A DNA stretch of 64,000 nt from Variovorax dokdonensis (GTDB taxonomy: Bacteria; Pseudomonadota; Gammaproteobacteria; Burkholderiales; Burkholderiaceae_C), in assembly GCF_030316895.1 (NCBI RefSeq), contig NZ_JASZYV010000002.1:186001-250000 (forward strand). Reading direction: 5' to 3'. Under the pieces are notes generated by a model, which had not been told where the DNA came from, did no database searches, and worked only from the letters and a program-made list of their open reading frames with translations. Shown one piece after another: positions 1-8,307 of the stretch (position 1 is the first letter of the stretch; each line of letters starts with the position of its first letter). Made by a program: the position numbers and the translations under genes.

Positions 1-533
1 GCGCGAATGGAATCGAGCACCGATCGCGCCTCCGAGTCGGCATGCAGGTAAGGGTGGTACGGGAACTCCGACTTCGCGTAGCCCAGGTAGTCGGTCGCCA
101 CCACCGCGTAGCCTTGGGCGGCATACATGGCCGCGAGCAGGAAGGTCTCGGAATCCTGCGGATTGGCCAGCGTGCGGGGCTTTTGCACATCGGTGCCCTT
201 GGCGTAGGCGATCAGCGGCGCGGGGTTGTTGCAGTTGCTGCCGGTCGGGCCGCTGGGAAGCAGCAATGCACCCGAGGCGTTGGTCTCTTCGTTCTTCGGC
301 CCGAGGGTGCGGTAGTTGAGGGCCACGACCTTGACCTCGCACTGCGCCGGACCGCTCAACGCCTGAAGCCCGCTGCTCTTGGTCGAGGCGTCGATCTGCG
401 CCTGGGTCAGCGTGGCGAGCGTGGTCGGGGGCTCCTTGAGCGTGCCGGGTGCCGTGCTTGCGTGGTCGCTGCCTCCGCCGCACGCGGCCAGGAACAGCAA
501 GGGGGCCAGGCTGGCCAGGGATCGAAGCTTCAT
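1..533 (-). CDS. Secretory lipase-like alpha/beta hydrolase lipoprotein (C-terminus cut by window edge)
   Basis: The reading frame starts at the ATG at 533 and runs off the left end, so only the first 177 residues are visible. The N-terminus is a typical lipoprotein signal: MKLRSLASLAPLLFL followed by the lipobox LAAC and a glycine run, so the mature protein should be anchored in an envelope membrane. Residues 60-177 resemble the start of secreted lipase / alpha-beta hydrolase lipoproteins (a strand reading VKVVALNYRT, then a GYAVVATDYLG segment followed by a PYHPYLHAD stretch). The nucleophile elbow would lie beyond the edge, so catalysis cannot be checked. It points in the same direction as the downstream-lying dacB but starts 92 bases before the dacB stop, so it probably has its own promoter in 534-625. 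Confidence 0.65.
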   Translation of the reverse strand, partial: MKLRSLASLAPLLFLAACGGGSDHASTAPGTLKEPPTTLATLTQAQIDASTKSSGLQALSGPAQCEVKVVALNYRTLGPKNEETNASGALLLPSGPTGSNCNNPAPLIAYAKGTDVQKPRTLANPQDSETFLLAAMYAAQGYAVVATDYLGYAKSEFPYHPYLHADSEARSVLDSIR

Positions 534-625
534 TTTGTCTCCATCTTGTTGGACTTGTTGCGGCCTTCATGGACGCCGAGACATTCTGTCGCCCCCACCC
601 GGGCGGCGCAAACCGCGGATGTCCC

Positions 626-2182
626 TCAGTTGTCCGTGGCTGTCCAATCCACCAGCGCATCGAAGGCGGAGCGCGCCGCCGCCGCATTGGCATGGTTGGC
701 CAGCGCGACCAGGACGTAGCGGCGGCCGCTGTTGCCATCGACGTAGCCGGCCAGGCCGGAGACGCCGTACTCGGGCATCGTGCCCGACTTGAGGTGCGCC
801 GTGGCACCCGATCGCAGGTTGCGCCGGCGCAAGGTGCCGTCGACGCCGACGACTGGCAGCGAGGCCATCAGCTCCGACATGACGGGTGAACGCCAGGCCA
901 CCTGCAGCATGTGCGCGAGGCCGCCGGCCGTCACGCGGCCTTCCATCGACAGGCCCGAACCGTTGTCGACCAGCGGCCCGCCGTCGCCGGTCCCCATGCG
1001 GTCGTTCCACCACTGGCGCATGACGCCGCGCGAAGCGCCGAAGGTCCCGCGACGGCGCTGCTGCAAGCCCAGCGTGAGGAAGAGCTGGTCGGCCATCACG
1101 TTGTTGCTGTACTTGTTGATGTCGCGCACCACCTCGGCGAGTGGCGGCGATTCGGTTTCGAAGGCAGGCGCAAGGCCTTGGGGAATTCGCCCGTCGCGCA
1201 CCGCGCCGCCCACGCTGCCACCCATCTCGCTCCACAGGCCGGCCACCGCGCGCGCGGCAAAACTCGCCGGCTCCGGATAGGCCAGCGGCCATGCGACGTC
1301 GCCGCATTCGGCGGGCAGGCCGCCGCCAAAGGAAAAGCGGGCGCTCTGGAAGTCCGCGCGCAACGCCGCCCGCCAGTTGCCGCAGCCCTTGCTGTTGGAC
1401 AAGGGCACGCTGGCCGGAATGTCCACGCCCGAAAGCGGCGGCTCGGCGCTGAGTCGGGCCACACGCCCGGCAGGGTCGGGCGCAAAACGCAGCACCACCG
1501 TCTTGTAGTTGACCAGGAGCGCGTCGGCGCCGGCGTTGTACGACTTGAGCGGACGCCCGTCGAAGGCGCCTGGATCGGGCTCGCCGGTGTCGAAGGCGCT
1601 GCGGTCGAGGACGATGTCGCCGCGGATGCGCGTGATGCCCATGGCCTGCACGCGGCGAAGCAGCAGCCACAGGCGCTCGATCACCAGCTTGGGGTCGCCG
1701 CTGCCGCGGATGTAGAGGTTGCCCTCCAGCGTGCCGTTGCGCACCTGGCCGTCGATGTAGACGGGCGTCTTCCAGACGAAGGCCGGGCCCAGGATGTCCA
1801 GGCCCGCGAAGGTGGTGATGAGCTTCATCACCGACGCCGGGTTCATCGGCGCCTGGCTGCGCCAGGCCAGGCGTGGCGCCTGCTGTCCCTCGGCGTCTGC
1901 CACGAAGAAGGACACGGCGTCGACCGGCACCTTGGCCTGGACCAGCGCGGCTTCGACTTCGGGCGGCAGCGCCACCATCTGGCCCGTGCCCGCGGAAGCG
2001 GCGATGGGTTGCCGCGCATGGGCATCCGAGTCCTGCGCGCAGGCCAGGCTGGCGCACAGCACAAGCGCCAGACCAACGGCCACCTGGCCAATGGCCGCCG
2101 AGGCGGGGCGGAGCGACGATGGGAAGGAAAAGGCGCAGCGGCTTGCTGCGAAGCGGGAGCTAGCGGAAATGGCCGTGGGCAT
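626..2182 (-). CDS. dacB: D-alanyl-D-alanine carboxypeptidase/endopeptidase (PBP4 family)
   Basis: This is a periplasmic serine peptidase of the PBP4/DacB (S13) family that trims D-Ala and cleaves peptide crosslinks in peptidoglycan. With the start at 2182 it has 518 residues. The first 50 form a long signal peptide ending in ...CASLACAQ. The three active-site motifs are visible: S-V-M-K at residues 117-120, the S-N-N triad in YSNNVMADQ, and a K-S-G in place of K-T-G in HLKSGTMPEYG near the C-terminus. An in-frame ATG at 2191 is an equally possible start, and neither has a strong ribosome-binding site. The gene is divergent from the EamA transporter with only about 30 bases between starts, so the two promoters must overlap the coding ends. 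Confidence 0.9.
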   Translation of the reverse strand: MPTAISASSRFAASRCAFSFPSSLRPASAAIGQVAVGLALVLCASLACAQDSDAHARQPIAASAGTGQMVALPPEVEAALVQAKVPVDAVSFFVADAEGQQAPRLAWRSQAPMNPASVMKLITTFAGLDILGPAFVWKTPVYIDGQVRNGTLEGNLYIRGSGDPKLVIERLWLLLRRVQAMGITRIRGDIVLDRSAFDTGEPDPGAFDGRPLKSYNAGADALLVNYKTVVLRFAPDPAGRVARLSAEPPLSGVDIPASVPLSNSKGCGNWRAALRADFQSARFSFGGGLPAECGDVAWPLAYPEPASFAARAVAGLWSEMGGSVGGAVRDGRIPQGLAPAFETESPPLAEVVRDINKYSNNVMADQLFLTLGLQQRRRGTFGASRGVMRQWWNDRMGTGDGGPLVDNGSGLSMEGRVTAGGLAHMLQVAWRSPVMSELMASLPVVGVDGTLRRRNLRSGATAHLKSGTMPEYGVSGLAGYVDGNSGRRYVLVALANHANAAAARSAFDALVDWTATDN

Positions 2183-2215
2183 GCGGCCCATTATCCGGGC
2201 CGGGATAATCGCCCG

Positions 2216-3217
2216 ATGCCCCTTGCCGAGCCCTCCGCGCCCGCCCCCCGTCTGTCCCCACGCGCCATCGGCATCGGATCCGCCGTCGTCACCGTCGCGG
2301 TCTGGACGGCCTTCATCGTGATCGCCCGGGCCTCCGCCTCGGGTTCGCTCACCCCGCTCGACCTCACCTTCGCGCGAATCTGCGGGGCCGGCGTGGTGCT
2401 GGTGCCGTGGGGCTGGTGGCTCGTGCGCCGCCTGCGCGCGCAGGGCCAGACGGCCGGCTCGCTCTTCGGCCTGTCGCCCTTGCCACTGCGCATCACGGCG
2501 CTGATCGGCGCCTTGGCCGGCGTGATCTATGCGGTGCTGGCGTATTCGGGGTTCTTCTTCGCTCCCGCCGGCCATGCGTCGGTGCTGATGCCCGGCAGCC
2601 TGCCGCTGTGGACCGCCCTGCTGGCAGCCGTTTTCCTGCACGACCGCATCACGCCCACGCGCGCCATGGGCCTTGCGCTGATCGTGGCCGGCGACCTGAT
2701 CGTCGGCGGGCGCAGCCTGCTGCATGCCTTCGGCGACGGCGGCGACGTCTGGAAAGGCGACTTGCTCTTCATGAGCGCCGCCTTCAGCTGGGCCTGCTAC
2801 AGCGTGATCGCGCGCCGCTTCGGGCTGGACGCGGTGCGCGCCACCATCGCGCTGACGGTGTTCGCGGTGCTGACCTTCCTGCCGGTTTACGGCGTGCTGG
2901 CAGCGCTGGGTGCCGTGCGTTCCAACCTCGGCCACGCGCCGTGGGGCGAATTCGTCTTTCAGATGCTGATGCAAGGCGTGGGGTCGGTGGTCATCTCGGG
3001 CATCAGCTTCACACGCATGATCCAGTACTTCGGCCCGGTACGGTCCACCATGATCACCTCGCTCGTGCCGGGCCTTTCGGCCGCCGGTGCCGTGATCTTC
3101 CTGGGCGAGCCGCTGTACTGGAACCTTCTTGCGGGCTTGGTGCTGGTCACGGCCGGCATCCTGTTCGGCGTTCAGCGCGCGGCACTGCGTCCCATGCCGG
3201 CGCCCGGCGGAGCCTGA
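2216..3217 (+). CDS. EamA/DMT-family drug/metabolite exporter
   Basis: A 333-residue inner-membrane protein with about ten hydrophobic segments arranged as two EamA repeats. The first repeat covers roughly residues 20-155 (IGIGSAVVTVAVWTAFIVIA at its start, a GFFFAPAGHASVLMPGSLPL segment near its end). The second covers 175-320 and ends with the diagnostic LVPGLSAAGAVIFLGEPLYW. Members of the family export amino acids, nucleosides or other small metabolites; the substrate cannot be told from sequence. The stop is followed four bases later by the tsaB ATG, so it is probably cotranscribed with tsaB, rimI and the glycosylase-like gene. Confidence 0.85.
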   Translation: MPLAEPSAPAPRLSPRAIGIGSAVVTVAVWTAFIVIARASASGSLTPLDLTFARICGAGVVLVPWGWWLVRRLRAQGQTAGSLFGLSPLPLRITALIGALAGVIYAVLAYSGFFFAPAGHASVLMPGSLPLWTALLAAVFLHDRITPTRAMGLALIVAGDLIVGGRSLLHAFGDGGDVWKGDLLFMSAAFSWACYSVIARRFGLDAVRATIALTVFAVLTFLPVYGVLAALGAVRSNLGHAPWGEFVFQMLMQGVGSVVISGISFTRMIQYFGPVRSTMITSLVPGLSAAGAVIFLGEPLYWNLLAGLVLVTAGILFGVQRAALRPMPAPGGA

Positions 3218-3221
3218 GGCC

Positions 3222-3944
3222 ATGAGCAAATCCATGCATCGCCTGCTGGCCTTCGACACCAGCACCGAGACGCTGTCGGTGGCCGTGCAACACGGCGATC
3301 GGACGATCGTGCGCGAAGGCGCGGGTGGCGCGCAGTCGTCATCGACGCTGCTGCCGCTCATCCAGTCGCTGCTGGCCGAGGCCGGGCTCGAACTGGCATC
3401 GCTGGACGCGATCGCCTTCGGACGCGGCCCCGGATCCTTCACCGGCCTGCGCACCGCGTGTTCGGTGGCGCAGGGCCTGGGGTTCGGCGCGGGCGTTCGC
3501 GTGCTGCCGGTCGACACGCTGTTGGCCGTGGCGGAGGAAGCCCGGCATCGCCATGGCGCGCAGCGCGTGGTCGCGCTATTGGACGCGCGCATGTCGCAGG
3601 TCTATGCGGCGCACTATGACTTCACCGGCGTGCCCGAGGGCGACGCGCCGCTGCCGGCCGATCCGCAGTTGCTTTCGCCCGAGCAGGTGCAGGCCGCCGA
3701 AGGCTGGACGCTGGCCGGCAACGCCTTCGGTGCCTATGACGCGCAATTGCCCGGCGGCCTCGCGCGGGTCGAGGCGCTGCCGACGGCATCAGCCCTCCTT
3801 CGACTGGCGCCCGGCTTGCTGGCGCAGGGACTGGATGTGGCCCCGGCGCAGGCCTGGCCGCTCTATGTCCGCGATAAAGTGGCGTTGACTACCGCCGAAC
3901 GGGAAGCCGCGAAGACCGCGGCGCTGCCACCATCCACATCATGA
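3222..3944 (+). CDS. tsaB: tRNA threonylcarbamoyladenosine biosynthesis protein TsaB
   Basis: TsaB partners TsaD and TsaE in making the t6A modification at position 37 of ANN-decoding tRNAs. The 240-residue length fits the family. The N-terminal strand LLAFDTSTETLSVAV and the segment FGRGPGSFTGLRTACSVAQG near residue 70 are the family signatures. The metal-binding histidines of its paralogue TsaD are absent, as expected for TsaB. The chosen ATG sits four bases after the transporter stop; an internal ATG at 3234 is possible. The stop overlaps the rimI start in an ATGA, and the tsaB-rimI pairing is common in proteobacteria. Confidence 0.93.
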   Translation: MSKSMHRLLAFDTSTETLSVAVQHGDRTIVREGAGGAQSSSTLLPLIQSLLAEAGLELASLDAIAFGRGPGSFTGLRTACSVAQGLGFGAGVRVLPVDTLLAVAEEARHRHGAQRVVALLDARMSQVYAAHYDFTGVPEGDAPLPADPQLLSPEQVQAAEGWTLAGNAFGAYDAQLPGGLARVEALPTASALLRLAPGLLAQGLDVAPAQAWPLYVRDKVALTTAEREAAKTAALPPSTS

Positions 3945-4441
3945 GTGCCGTCCTCGATTCATTTGAAGCCCGCCTGGAGCCCATGACGCTCGATCGGCTC
4001 GACGCCGTCTGTGCCATCGAGCAGCGCGCCTATTCGCACCCTTGGTCGCGCGGCAACTTCACCGACTCGCTGGCGGTCGGCTATCACTGTCAGACCCTGG
4101 TCGCCGGCCCGGAGGTTCTGGGCTATTTCATCGCCATGAAGGGCGTGGACGAGGTGCACCTGCTCAACATCACCGTCGCGCCGGAATACCAGCGACAGGG
4201 CTGGGCGCCGCTGATGCTCGCCGCGCTTCGCGGATGGTCGCGCGGGCAGGGGGCCATGTGGCTCTGGCTCGAAGTGCGCCAGAGCAACCAGCGCGCTCTG
4301 GACATCTACAAACGCCAGGGCTTTCGCCAGGTCGGGCTCCGAAAGGGCTACTACCCTGCCTTCGGACAGAACCGCGAAGACGCCATCGTCATGAGCCTGC
4401 GGCTCGACGAGCGCGAGAGCGCCTGGGGTGGCCTGAAGTGA
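3941..4441 (+). CDS. rimI: Ribosomal-protein-alanine N-acetyltransferase
   Basis: RimI acetylates the N-terminal alanine of ribosomal protein S18 with acetyl-CoA. The 166-residue protein is a single GNAT domain. The acetyl-CoA pyrophosphate loop reads as a variant of R-x-x-G-x-G/A (YQRQGWAPLML) and is preceded by the beta-4 strand LLNITVAPEY. The motif-B segment NQRALDIYKRQGFRQVGLRKGYY is clear. It overlaps tsaB upstream (ATGA) and the next gene downstream (GTGA), which argues for tight translational coupling. The loop has W-A-P where many RimI have I-G/A-x, a mild deviation. Confidence 0.92.
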   Translation: MSAVLDSFEARLEPMTLDRLDAVCAIEQRAYSHPWSRGNFTDSLAVGYHCQTLVAGPEVLGYFIAMKGVDEVHLLNITVAPEYQRQGWAPLMLAALRGWSRGQGAMWLWLEVRQSNQRALDIYKRQGFRQVGLRKGYYPAFGQNREDAIVMSLRLDERESAWGGLK

Positions 4442-5316
4442 CGCAGGAGCAGGATGTGATCGACGGCGCCGCAAAGCCGCGCCTGTTCGCGCTCGATGCG
4501 CGGCAGTTGGCCATGCTGGACGCCATGGGCGTGCGCCTGGACTGGATGGCCGACCTGCAGCGCATCGCGGCCCGCACGGCGCGGCAGACGGAGCCGGCCG
4601 ATGCGGACTCGACGGCGCAGCCCACCGTTTCTTCGGCGCCGGCGCCCGACATGCCTCTGGCCGCGCTTGTGGAAGCGGCCCTTGCAGAGCGCGCGGACGT
4701 CGCCGCCCCGTTGGCCGAAAGGGCGCCTGCGCCCCAGCCGGCCAAACCGGCGCACACACAACCGACAGCGGCCACGCCGCGCCCGGCGACCGTGCTCATG
4801 CCCGGCGCCCAGGCCTTGCTGGCCGATTCGCCCCGCCATCTGCTGGGCAGCGCGCAAGGCACCGGCGGATGGCTGGTGGTGGCCGACATGGCGCCGGATG
4901 CCCTGGGCCGGCATGCCGACGACGCCTTGTCCGGCGACGAGGGCCGCCTGCTCGAAGCCATGCTGCGTGCCCTTCAACTGCACGCTGGCACGGTGCCGGT
5001 CCACCTGGTGCGCCTGCATCGCGGCGCCGCCCAGTCGGGTGACGGCATGCCCCGCGACTGGAACGAGGTCTACGGCGCCGAGGTGCGCCCGCTGGCGCCG
5101 CGCATGGTGCTGGCCCTCGGTCCGCTCGCGGCCCAGGCCCTGCTGCAACGCGAAGGGCCGATCGGCAAGCTGCGCGGACAGGCGCAGCCGCTGGACGATT
5201 CGGGCACCGCGCAAGTCGTGGCGAGCTACCACCCAGCCTTCCTGCTGAAGAACGCGTCCGCCAAGGCGAAGGCCTGGGCCGACCTGTGCCTGGCGGCCGC
5301 TCGTTTCCCAGGCTGA
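4438..5316 (+). CDS. Uracil-DNA glycosylase-superfamily protein with degenerate active site
   Basis: The start is the GTG that overlaps the rimI stop, giving 292 residues. Residues 1-125 are low-complexity and rich in Ala and Pro. Residues 140-290 have the fold signatures of family-4/5 uracil-DNA glycosylases: WLVVADMAPD (145-154), LALGPLAAQALL (225-236) and the late motif SYHPAFLL (263-270). Family-4 enzymes normally carry G-E-A-P-G at the first motif and four cysteines for a 4Fe-4S cluster. Here the first motif has become A-D-M-A-P-D and the only cysteine is at 284, so a cluster is impossible and catalysis is doubtful. The family is known to sit next to rimI in Burkholderiales. Its role could be DNA repair, binding without cleavage, or something else. 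Confidence 0.8.
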   Translation: MTQEQDVIDGAAKPRLFALDARQLAMLDAMGVRLDWMADLQRIAARTARQTEPADADSTAQPTVSSAPAPDMPLAALVEAALAERADVAAPLAERAPAPQPAKPAHTQPTAATPRPATVLMPGAQALLADSPRHLLGSAQGTGGWLVVADMAPDALGRHADDALSGDEGRLLEAMLRALQLHAGTVPVHLVRLHRGAAQSGDGMPRDWNEVYGAEVRPLAPRMVLALGPLAAQALLQREGPIGKLRGQAQPLDDSGTAQVVASYHPAFLLKNASAKAKAWADLCLAAARFPG

Positions 5317-5391
5317 GCGCGCCGGGCTGAGCGCTGCCGCCATTCCCGGCCCATCAGGGTTGCCACTGAGCGCCACCTACAATCGGGCCCC

Positions 5392-6219
5392 ATGAATTTT
5401 CTTGACCAGCTGCACGGCGCGGCCCAGCAAAACCGTTCGCTGTTGTGTGTTGGCCTCGACCCCGAGCCTTCGCGTTTTCCGGCCGGCCTCAAGGGCGATG
5501 CCAGCCGCATCTACGACTTCTGCGCACGCATCGTCGACGCCACCGCCGACCTGGCCATCGCCTTCAAGCCGCAGATCGCCTACTTCGCGGCGCACCGGGC
5601 CGAGACGCAGCTGGAGCACCTGATCCAGCACATGCATCGCAACGCGCCGCACGTGCCGGTCATCCTGGATGCCAAGCGTGGCGACATCGGCTCCACGGCC
5701 CAGCAGTACGCGGTCGAAGCCTTCGAGCGCTACGGTGCCGACGCCGTCACGCTGTCGCCCTTCATGGGCTACGACTCGGTCGCGCCCTACCTCAAGTACG
5801 AAGGCAAGGGCGCGTTCCTGCTGTGCCGCACCAGCAACCCCGGCGGTGACGACCTGCAGGCCCAGCGCCTGGCGAGCGTGGACGGGCAGCCCCTGCTGTA
5901 CGAGCACGTCGCGAAGCTGGTTCAGGGGCCCTGGAACCTCAACGGCCAGCTGGGGCTGGTGGTGGGGGCGACCTACCCGGCCGAGATCGAGCGGGTCCGC
6001 CAACTCGCGCCGACGGCGCCACTGCTGATCCCCGGCGTCGGTGCACAGGGCGGCGACGCGGTTGCAACCGTCAAGGCCGGCTGGCGGCCCGACGCGCCCA
6101 TCGTCGTGAGTTCGTCGCGCGCCATCCTCTACGCATCCGACGGCAGCGACTACGAAGCCGCCGCGCGCCGCGAAGCCATCCGCACCCGCGACCTGCTGGA
6201 AGCGGCCAAGACCGCCTGA
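5392..6219 (+). CDS. pyrF: Orotidine-5'-phosphate decarboxylase
   Basis: PyrF converts OMP to UMP, the last step of de novo pyrimidine synthesis, in the cytoplasm. The 275-residue length and the catalytic signature LDAKRGDIGSTAQQYA, with D93, K95 and D98, place it in the longer type-2 subfamily. LCVGLDPEP near the N-terminus and the C-terminal phosphate-binding segment VVSSSRAILYAS are also present. It starts about 75 bases after the glycosylase-like gene and appears to be a separate unit. It is followed by a 240-base intergenic region. Confidence 0.95.
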   Translation: MNFLDQLHGAAQQNRSLLCVGLDPEPSRFPAGLKGDASRIYDFCARIVDATADLAIAFKPQIAYFAAHRAETQLEHLIQHMHRNAPHVPVILDAKRGDIGSTAQQYAVEAFERYGADAVTLSPFMGYDSVAPYLKYEGKGAFLLCRTSNPGGDDLQAQRLASVDGQPLLYEHVAKLVQGPWNLNGQLGLVVGATYPAEIERVRQLAPTAPLLIPGVGAQGGDAVATVKAGWRPDAPIVVSSSRAILYASDGSDYEAAARREAIRTRDLLEAAKTA

Positions 6220-6252
6220 TCGGCCTCCCGAGCTGACACGCCATGTCCTTGC

Positions 6253-6269
6253 GCCGCCCACCTGGCGGC
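6253..6269 (+). terminator. GC-rich hairpin after pyrF, possible terminator
   Basis: GCCGCC (6253-6258) and GGCGGC (6264-6269) form a perfect six-pair stem with a five-base loop 33 bases after the pyrF stop. There is no run of T after it, so factor-independent termination would be weak. Confidence 0.3.
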
Positions 6270-6319
6270 CGGCAGAGCGACACAGGCTGTCACGTCTTTG
6301 CTCCGATGAAGGGATGAAG

Positions 6320-6336
6320 GACAAAAAAAGTCACAA
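6320..6336 (+). promoter_or_regulatory. A-tract element conserved upstream of the first DUF1800 gene
   Basis: GACAAAAAAAGTCACAA. The same string with one A fewer occurs at 9769-9784 before the second DUF1800 gene. In both places it ends 61-62 bases before the GGGCACG-N4-TTGC element, while the bases between have largely diverged. In the first copy it is the left half of an imperfect inverted repeat (AGGACAA at 6318-6324, TTGTCCT at 6343-6349). It could be an activator-binding or DNA-bending site; nothing identifies the protein. Confidence 0.45.
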
Positions 6337-6398
6337 ACTTTGTTGTCCTTGAGTACCTTGGTCATCACTTGGTTAATCAGAGCGTTGCGGCTGCGCGT

Positions 6399-6413
6399 GG
6401 GCACGCCGCTTGC
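6399..6413 (+). promoter_or_regulatory. Candidate sigma-54 (-24/-12) promoter of the first DUF1800-DUF1501 pair
   Basis: GGGCACGCCGCTTGC matches the sigma-54 consensus TGGCACG-N4-TTGC at every defined base except the first, with the essential GG-N10-GC spacing. The identical 15-mer is at 9846-9860 before the duplicate. The predicted transcription start is near 6425, about 35 bases before the ATG at 6460. Confidence 0.6.
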
Positions 6414-6459
6414 CTCCTGACGTCCCGACCGGCGCACGGCGCCGAGGAGAAGGACGCAC

Positions 6460-8244
6460 ATGGACCAGGAGACCCAGGACGCGGTGGAGACCGCGCCCGA
6501 TGCGACGTTGCGCGCGCCTGCCGCTGCCCTGGCGGTCAGCGCGCTACTGGCCGCCTGCGGAGGCGGAGGCGGTGGTGATGGCGGCGCATCCCCCGGCGCG
6601 AGCACCGGCACGACGGACTCGGCCGGCTCCCTCGCCGCCTTGGGGAATTCGCCCACCGGCAGCGGCTATGCGTACACCGCCGCCAAAAGCGACGTCGAGG
6701 CCGCCCGCTTCCTGATCCAGGCGCAGGGTTGGGCCGACGAGGCGCAGATCGCCGTCGTGCGCAACCAGGGCTACCTGCCGTGGCTGGCGTCGCAGTTCGA
6801 TGCCGCGCCGACGCAGGGCGGCTGGTCGTGGCTGGCAGGCAAGGGCCTGAAGGCGGCCGACACCGGCGTCAACAACATGATCTGGCAGCAGCTCATGGCC
6901 TCGCCAGACAGCCTGCGCAAGCGGCTGGCCCTGGCGTTGTCGGAGATCTTCGTGGTCTCGGCCAACGACGTGGGCTCGTACTGGCCGGAGTTCGCCATGG
7001 CTCAGTACTGGGACACGCTGGTGGCCGGCGCGAGCAGCAACTTCCGCGACCTGCTCGAAGCCATCAGCCTCAACCCGGCGATGGGCATGTACCTCAACAC
7101 CAAGGGCAACCAGAAGGAGGACAACAAGGGCCGCCAGCCGGACGAGAACTACGCGCGCGAGGTCATGCAGCTGATGACGATCGGCCTGGTGCAACTCGAG
7201 GCCAACGGCCAGCCTCGACGCGCTGCCGACGGCACGCCACTCGAAAGCTACACCCAGGACGACGTGACCAACCTCGCCCGTGTCTTCACGGGCTACGACC
7301 TGGACATCCAGGCCGGGGACAAGGGGGCGTTCATGCCGTCCGGTTCCACCACGGCCGTGGATGGCAACGGCTGGACCACCCGGCCGATGGCGCTGTTCGC
7401 GGCGCGCCATTCCACGCTGGCGGCCAACTTTTTGGGCGCTTCGGTGCCGGCGGGCACCGACGGCAAGACGGCGCTCAGGATCGCGCTCGACACCTTGTTC
7501 AACCATCCGAACGTCGGCCCCTTCATCGGCCGCCAGTTGATCCAACGGCTGGTGACCAGCAACCCCAGCCCGGGCTACGTGGGCCGGGTGGCGACCGTGT
7601 TCGCCGACAACGGCGCCGGCGTGCGTGGCGACATGCGCAGCGTGTTTGCCGCCGTGCTGCTGGACAACGAGGCGCGCGCGCCGGCTGGCCTGTCAGACCC
7701 CAACTTCGGGCGCCTGCGCGAACCGATGCTGCGCCTGGTGCAATGGGCGCGCACCTTCAAGGTCGGTTCCGCCACCGACACCTGGAAGGTGGGCGACACC
7801 TCCAGCAACACGAGCAGCCTGGGCCAGAGCCCCTTGCGATCGCCTTCGGTCTTCAACTTCTTCCGGCCCGGCTACGTGCCGCCGTCGACCGCCATCGCCG
7901 GCAACGGGATGGTGGCGCCCGAGTTCCAGCTGGTGAACGAGACCAGCGTGGGCAGCTACCTCAACTTCATGCAGAACGTGATCCCCAACGGTTTCGCGAG
8001 CAAGGACGTGCTGGCCGACTACAGCGCCGAGAAGGCACTGGTGCTGGACGCATCGGCGCTCGTGGACCGGCTCAACCTGTTGTTGTGCGCCGGGCAGTTG
8101 TCGGCGGATTCGCTGGGCGTCATCAAGAACGCCCTGGGCACACCCGCGCTCACGGCCAGTAGCAGCGAGAGCAGCCGAAACAACCGCATCTACGCCGCCA
8201 TCCTGCTGGTGATGGGATGCCCCGAGTACCTGGTTCAGAAATAA
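6460..8244 (+). CDS. DUF1800 domain-containing protein, copy A
   Basis: A 594-residue DUF1800 protein of unknown biochemical function. The N-terminus has a hydrophobic stretch ending LAVSALLAAC followed by six glycines, which reads as a lipoprotein signal although only one arginine precedes it. The DUF1800 domain fills residues about 60-590, with the characteristic DENYAREVMQLMTIGLVQL, FTGYDLD and HPNVGPFIGRQLIQRLVTSNPS segments. It ends GCPEYLVQK, then 13 bases with a GAGGAAG ribosome-binding site, then a DUF1501 gene; the two families are regularly adjacent in bacteria. Residues 315-448 are almost base-for-base identical to copy B at 9911-11767, while the rest has diverged. Confidence 0.88.
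   Translation: MDQETQDAVETAPDATLRAPAAALAVSALLAACGGGGGGDGGASPGASTGTTDSAGSLAALGNSPTGSGYAYTAAKSDVEAARFLIQAQGWADEAQIAVVRNQGYLPWLASQFDAAPTQGGWSWLAGKGLKAADTGVNNMIWQQLMASPDSLRKRLALALSEIFVVSANDVGSYWPEFAMAQYWDTLVAGASSNFRDLLEAISLNPAMGMYLNTKGNQKEDNKGRQPDENYAREVMQLMTIGLVQLEANGQPRRAADGTPLESYTQDDVTNLARVFTGYDLDIQAGDKGAFMPSGSTTAVDGNGWTTRPMALFAARHSTLAANFLGASVPAGTDGKTALRIALDTLFNHPNVGPFIGRQLIQRLVTSNPSPGYVGRVATVFADNGAGVRGDMRSVFAAVLLDNEARAPAGLSDPNFGRLREPMLRLVQWARTFKVGSATDTWKVGDTSSNTSSLGQSPLRSPSVFNFFRPGYVPPSTAIAGNGMVAPEFQLVNETSVGSYLNFMQNVIPNGFASKDVLADYSAEKALVLDASALVDRLNLLLCAGQLSADSLGVIKNALGTPALTASSSESSRNNRIYAAILLVMGCPEYLVQK
7404..7803 (+). repeat. Near-identical 400-base block inside DUF1800 copy A
   Basis: Aligned by eye with 10936-11335 without gaps. 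I count about nine mismatches, all synonymous. The flanking DUF1800 sequence is clearly more diverged at the protein level. Confidence 0.9.
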
Positions 8245-8307
8245 GAGGAAGCACGCGATGCACGTGATCGACCCCCAGGGCCATACCCGCCGCGCCTTCC
8301 TGCGCCG
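8227..8307 (+). repeat. Exact 81-base repeat spanning the DUF1800/DUF1501 junction, copy A
   Basis: Identical to 11750-11830. It covers the end of DUF1800, the ribosome-binding site and the twin-arginine signal coding region of DUF1501. Confidence 0.9.

Noticed and set aside
6318..6349. Inverted repeat AGGACAA...TTGTCCT as a pyrF terminator
   Set aside because: AT-rich stem with no T-run, and its left half is conserved before the duplicate gene where no terminator role is possible; a regulatory element is more likely.
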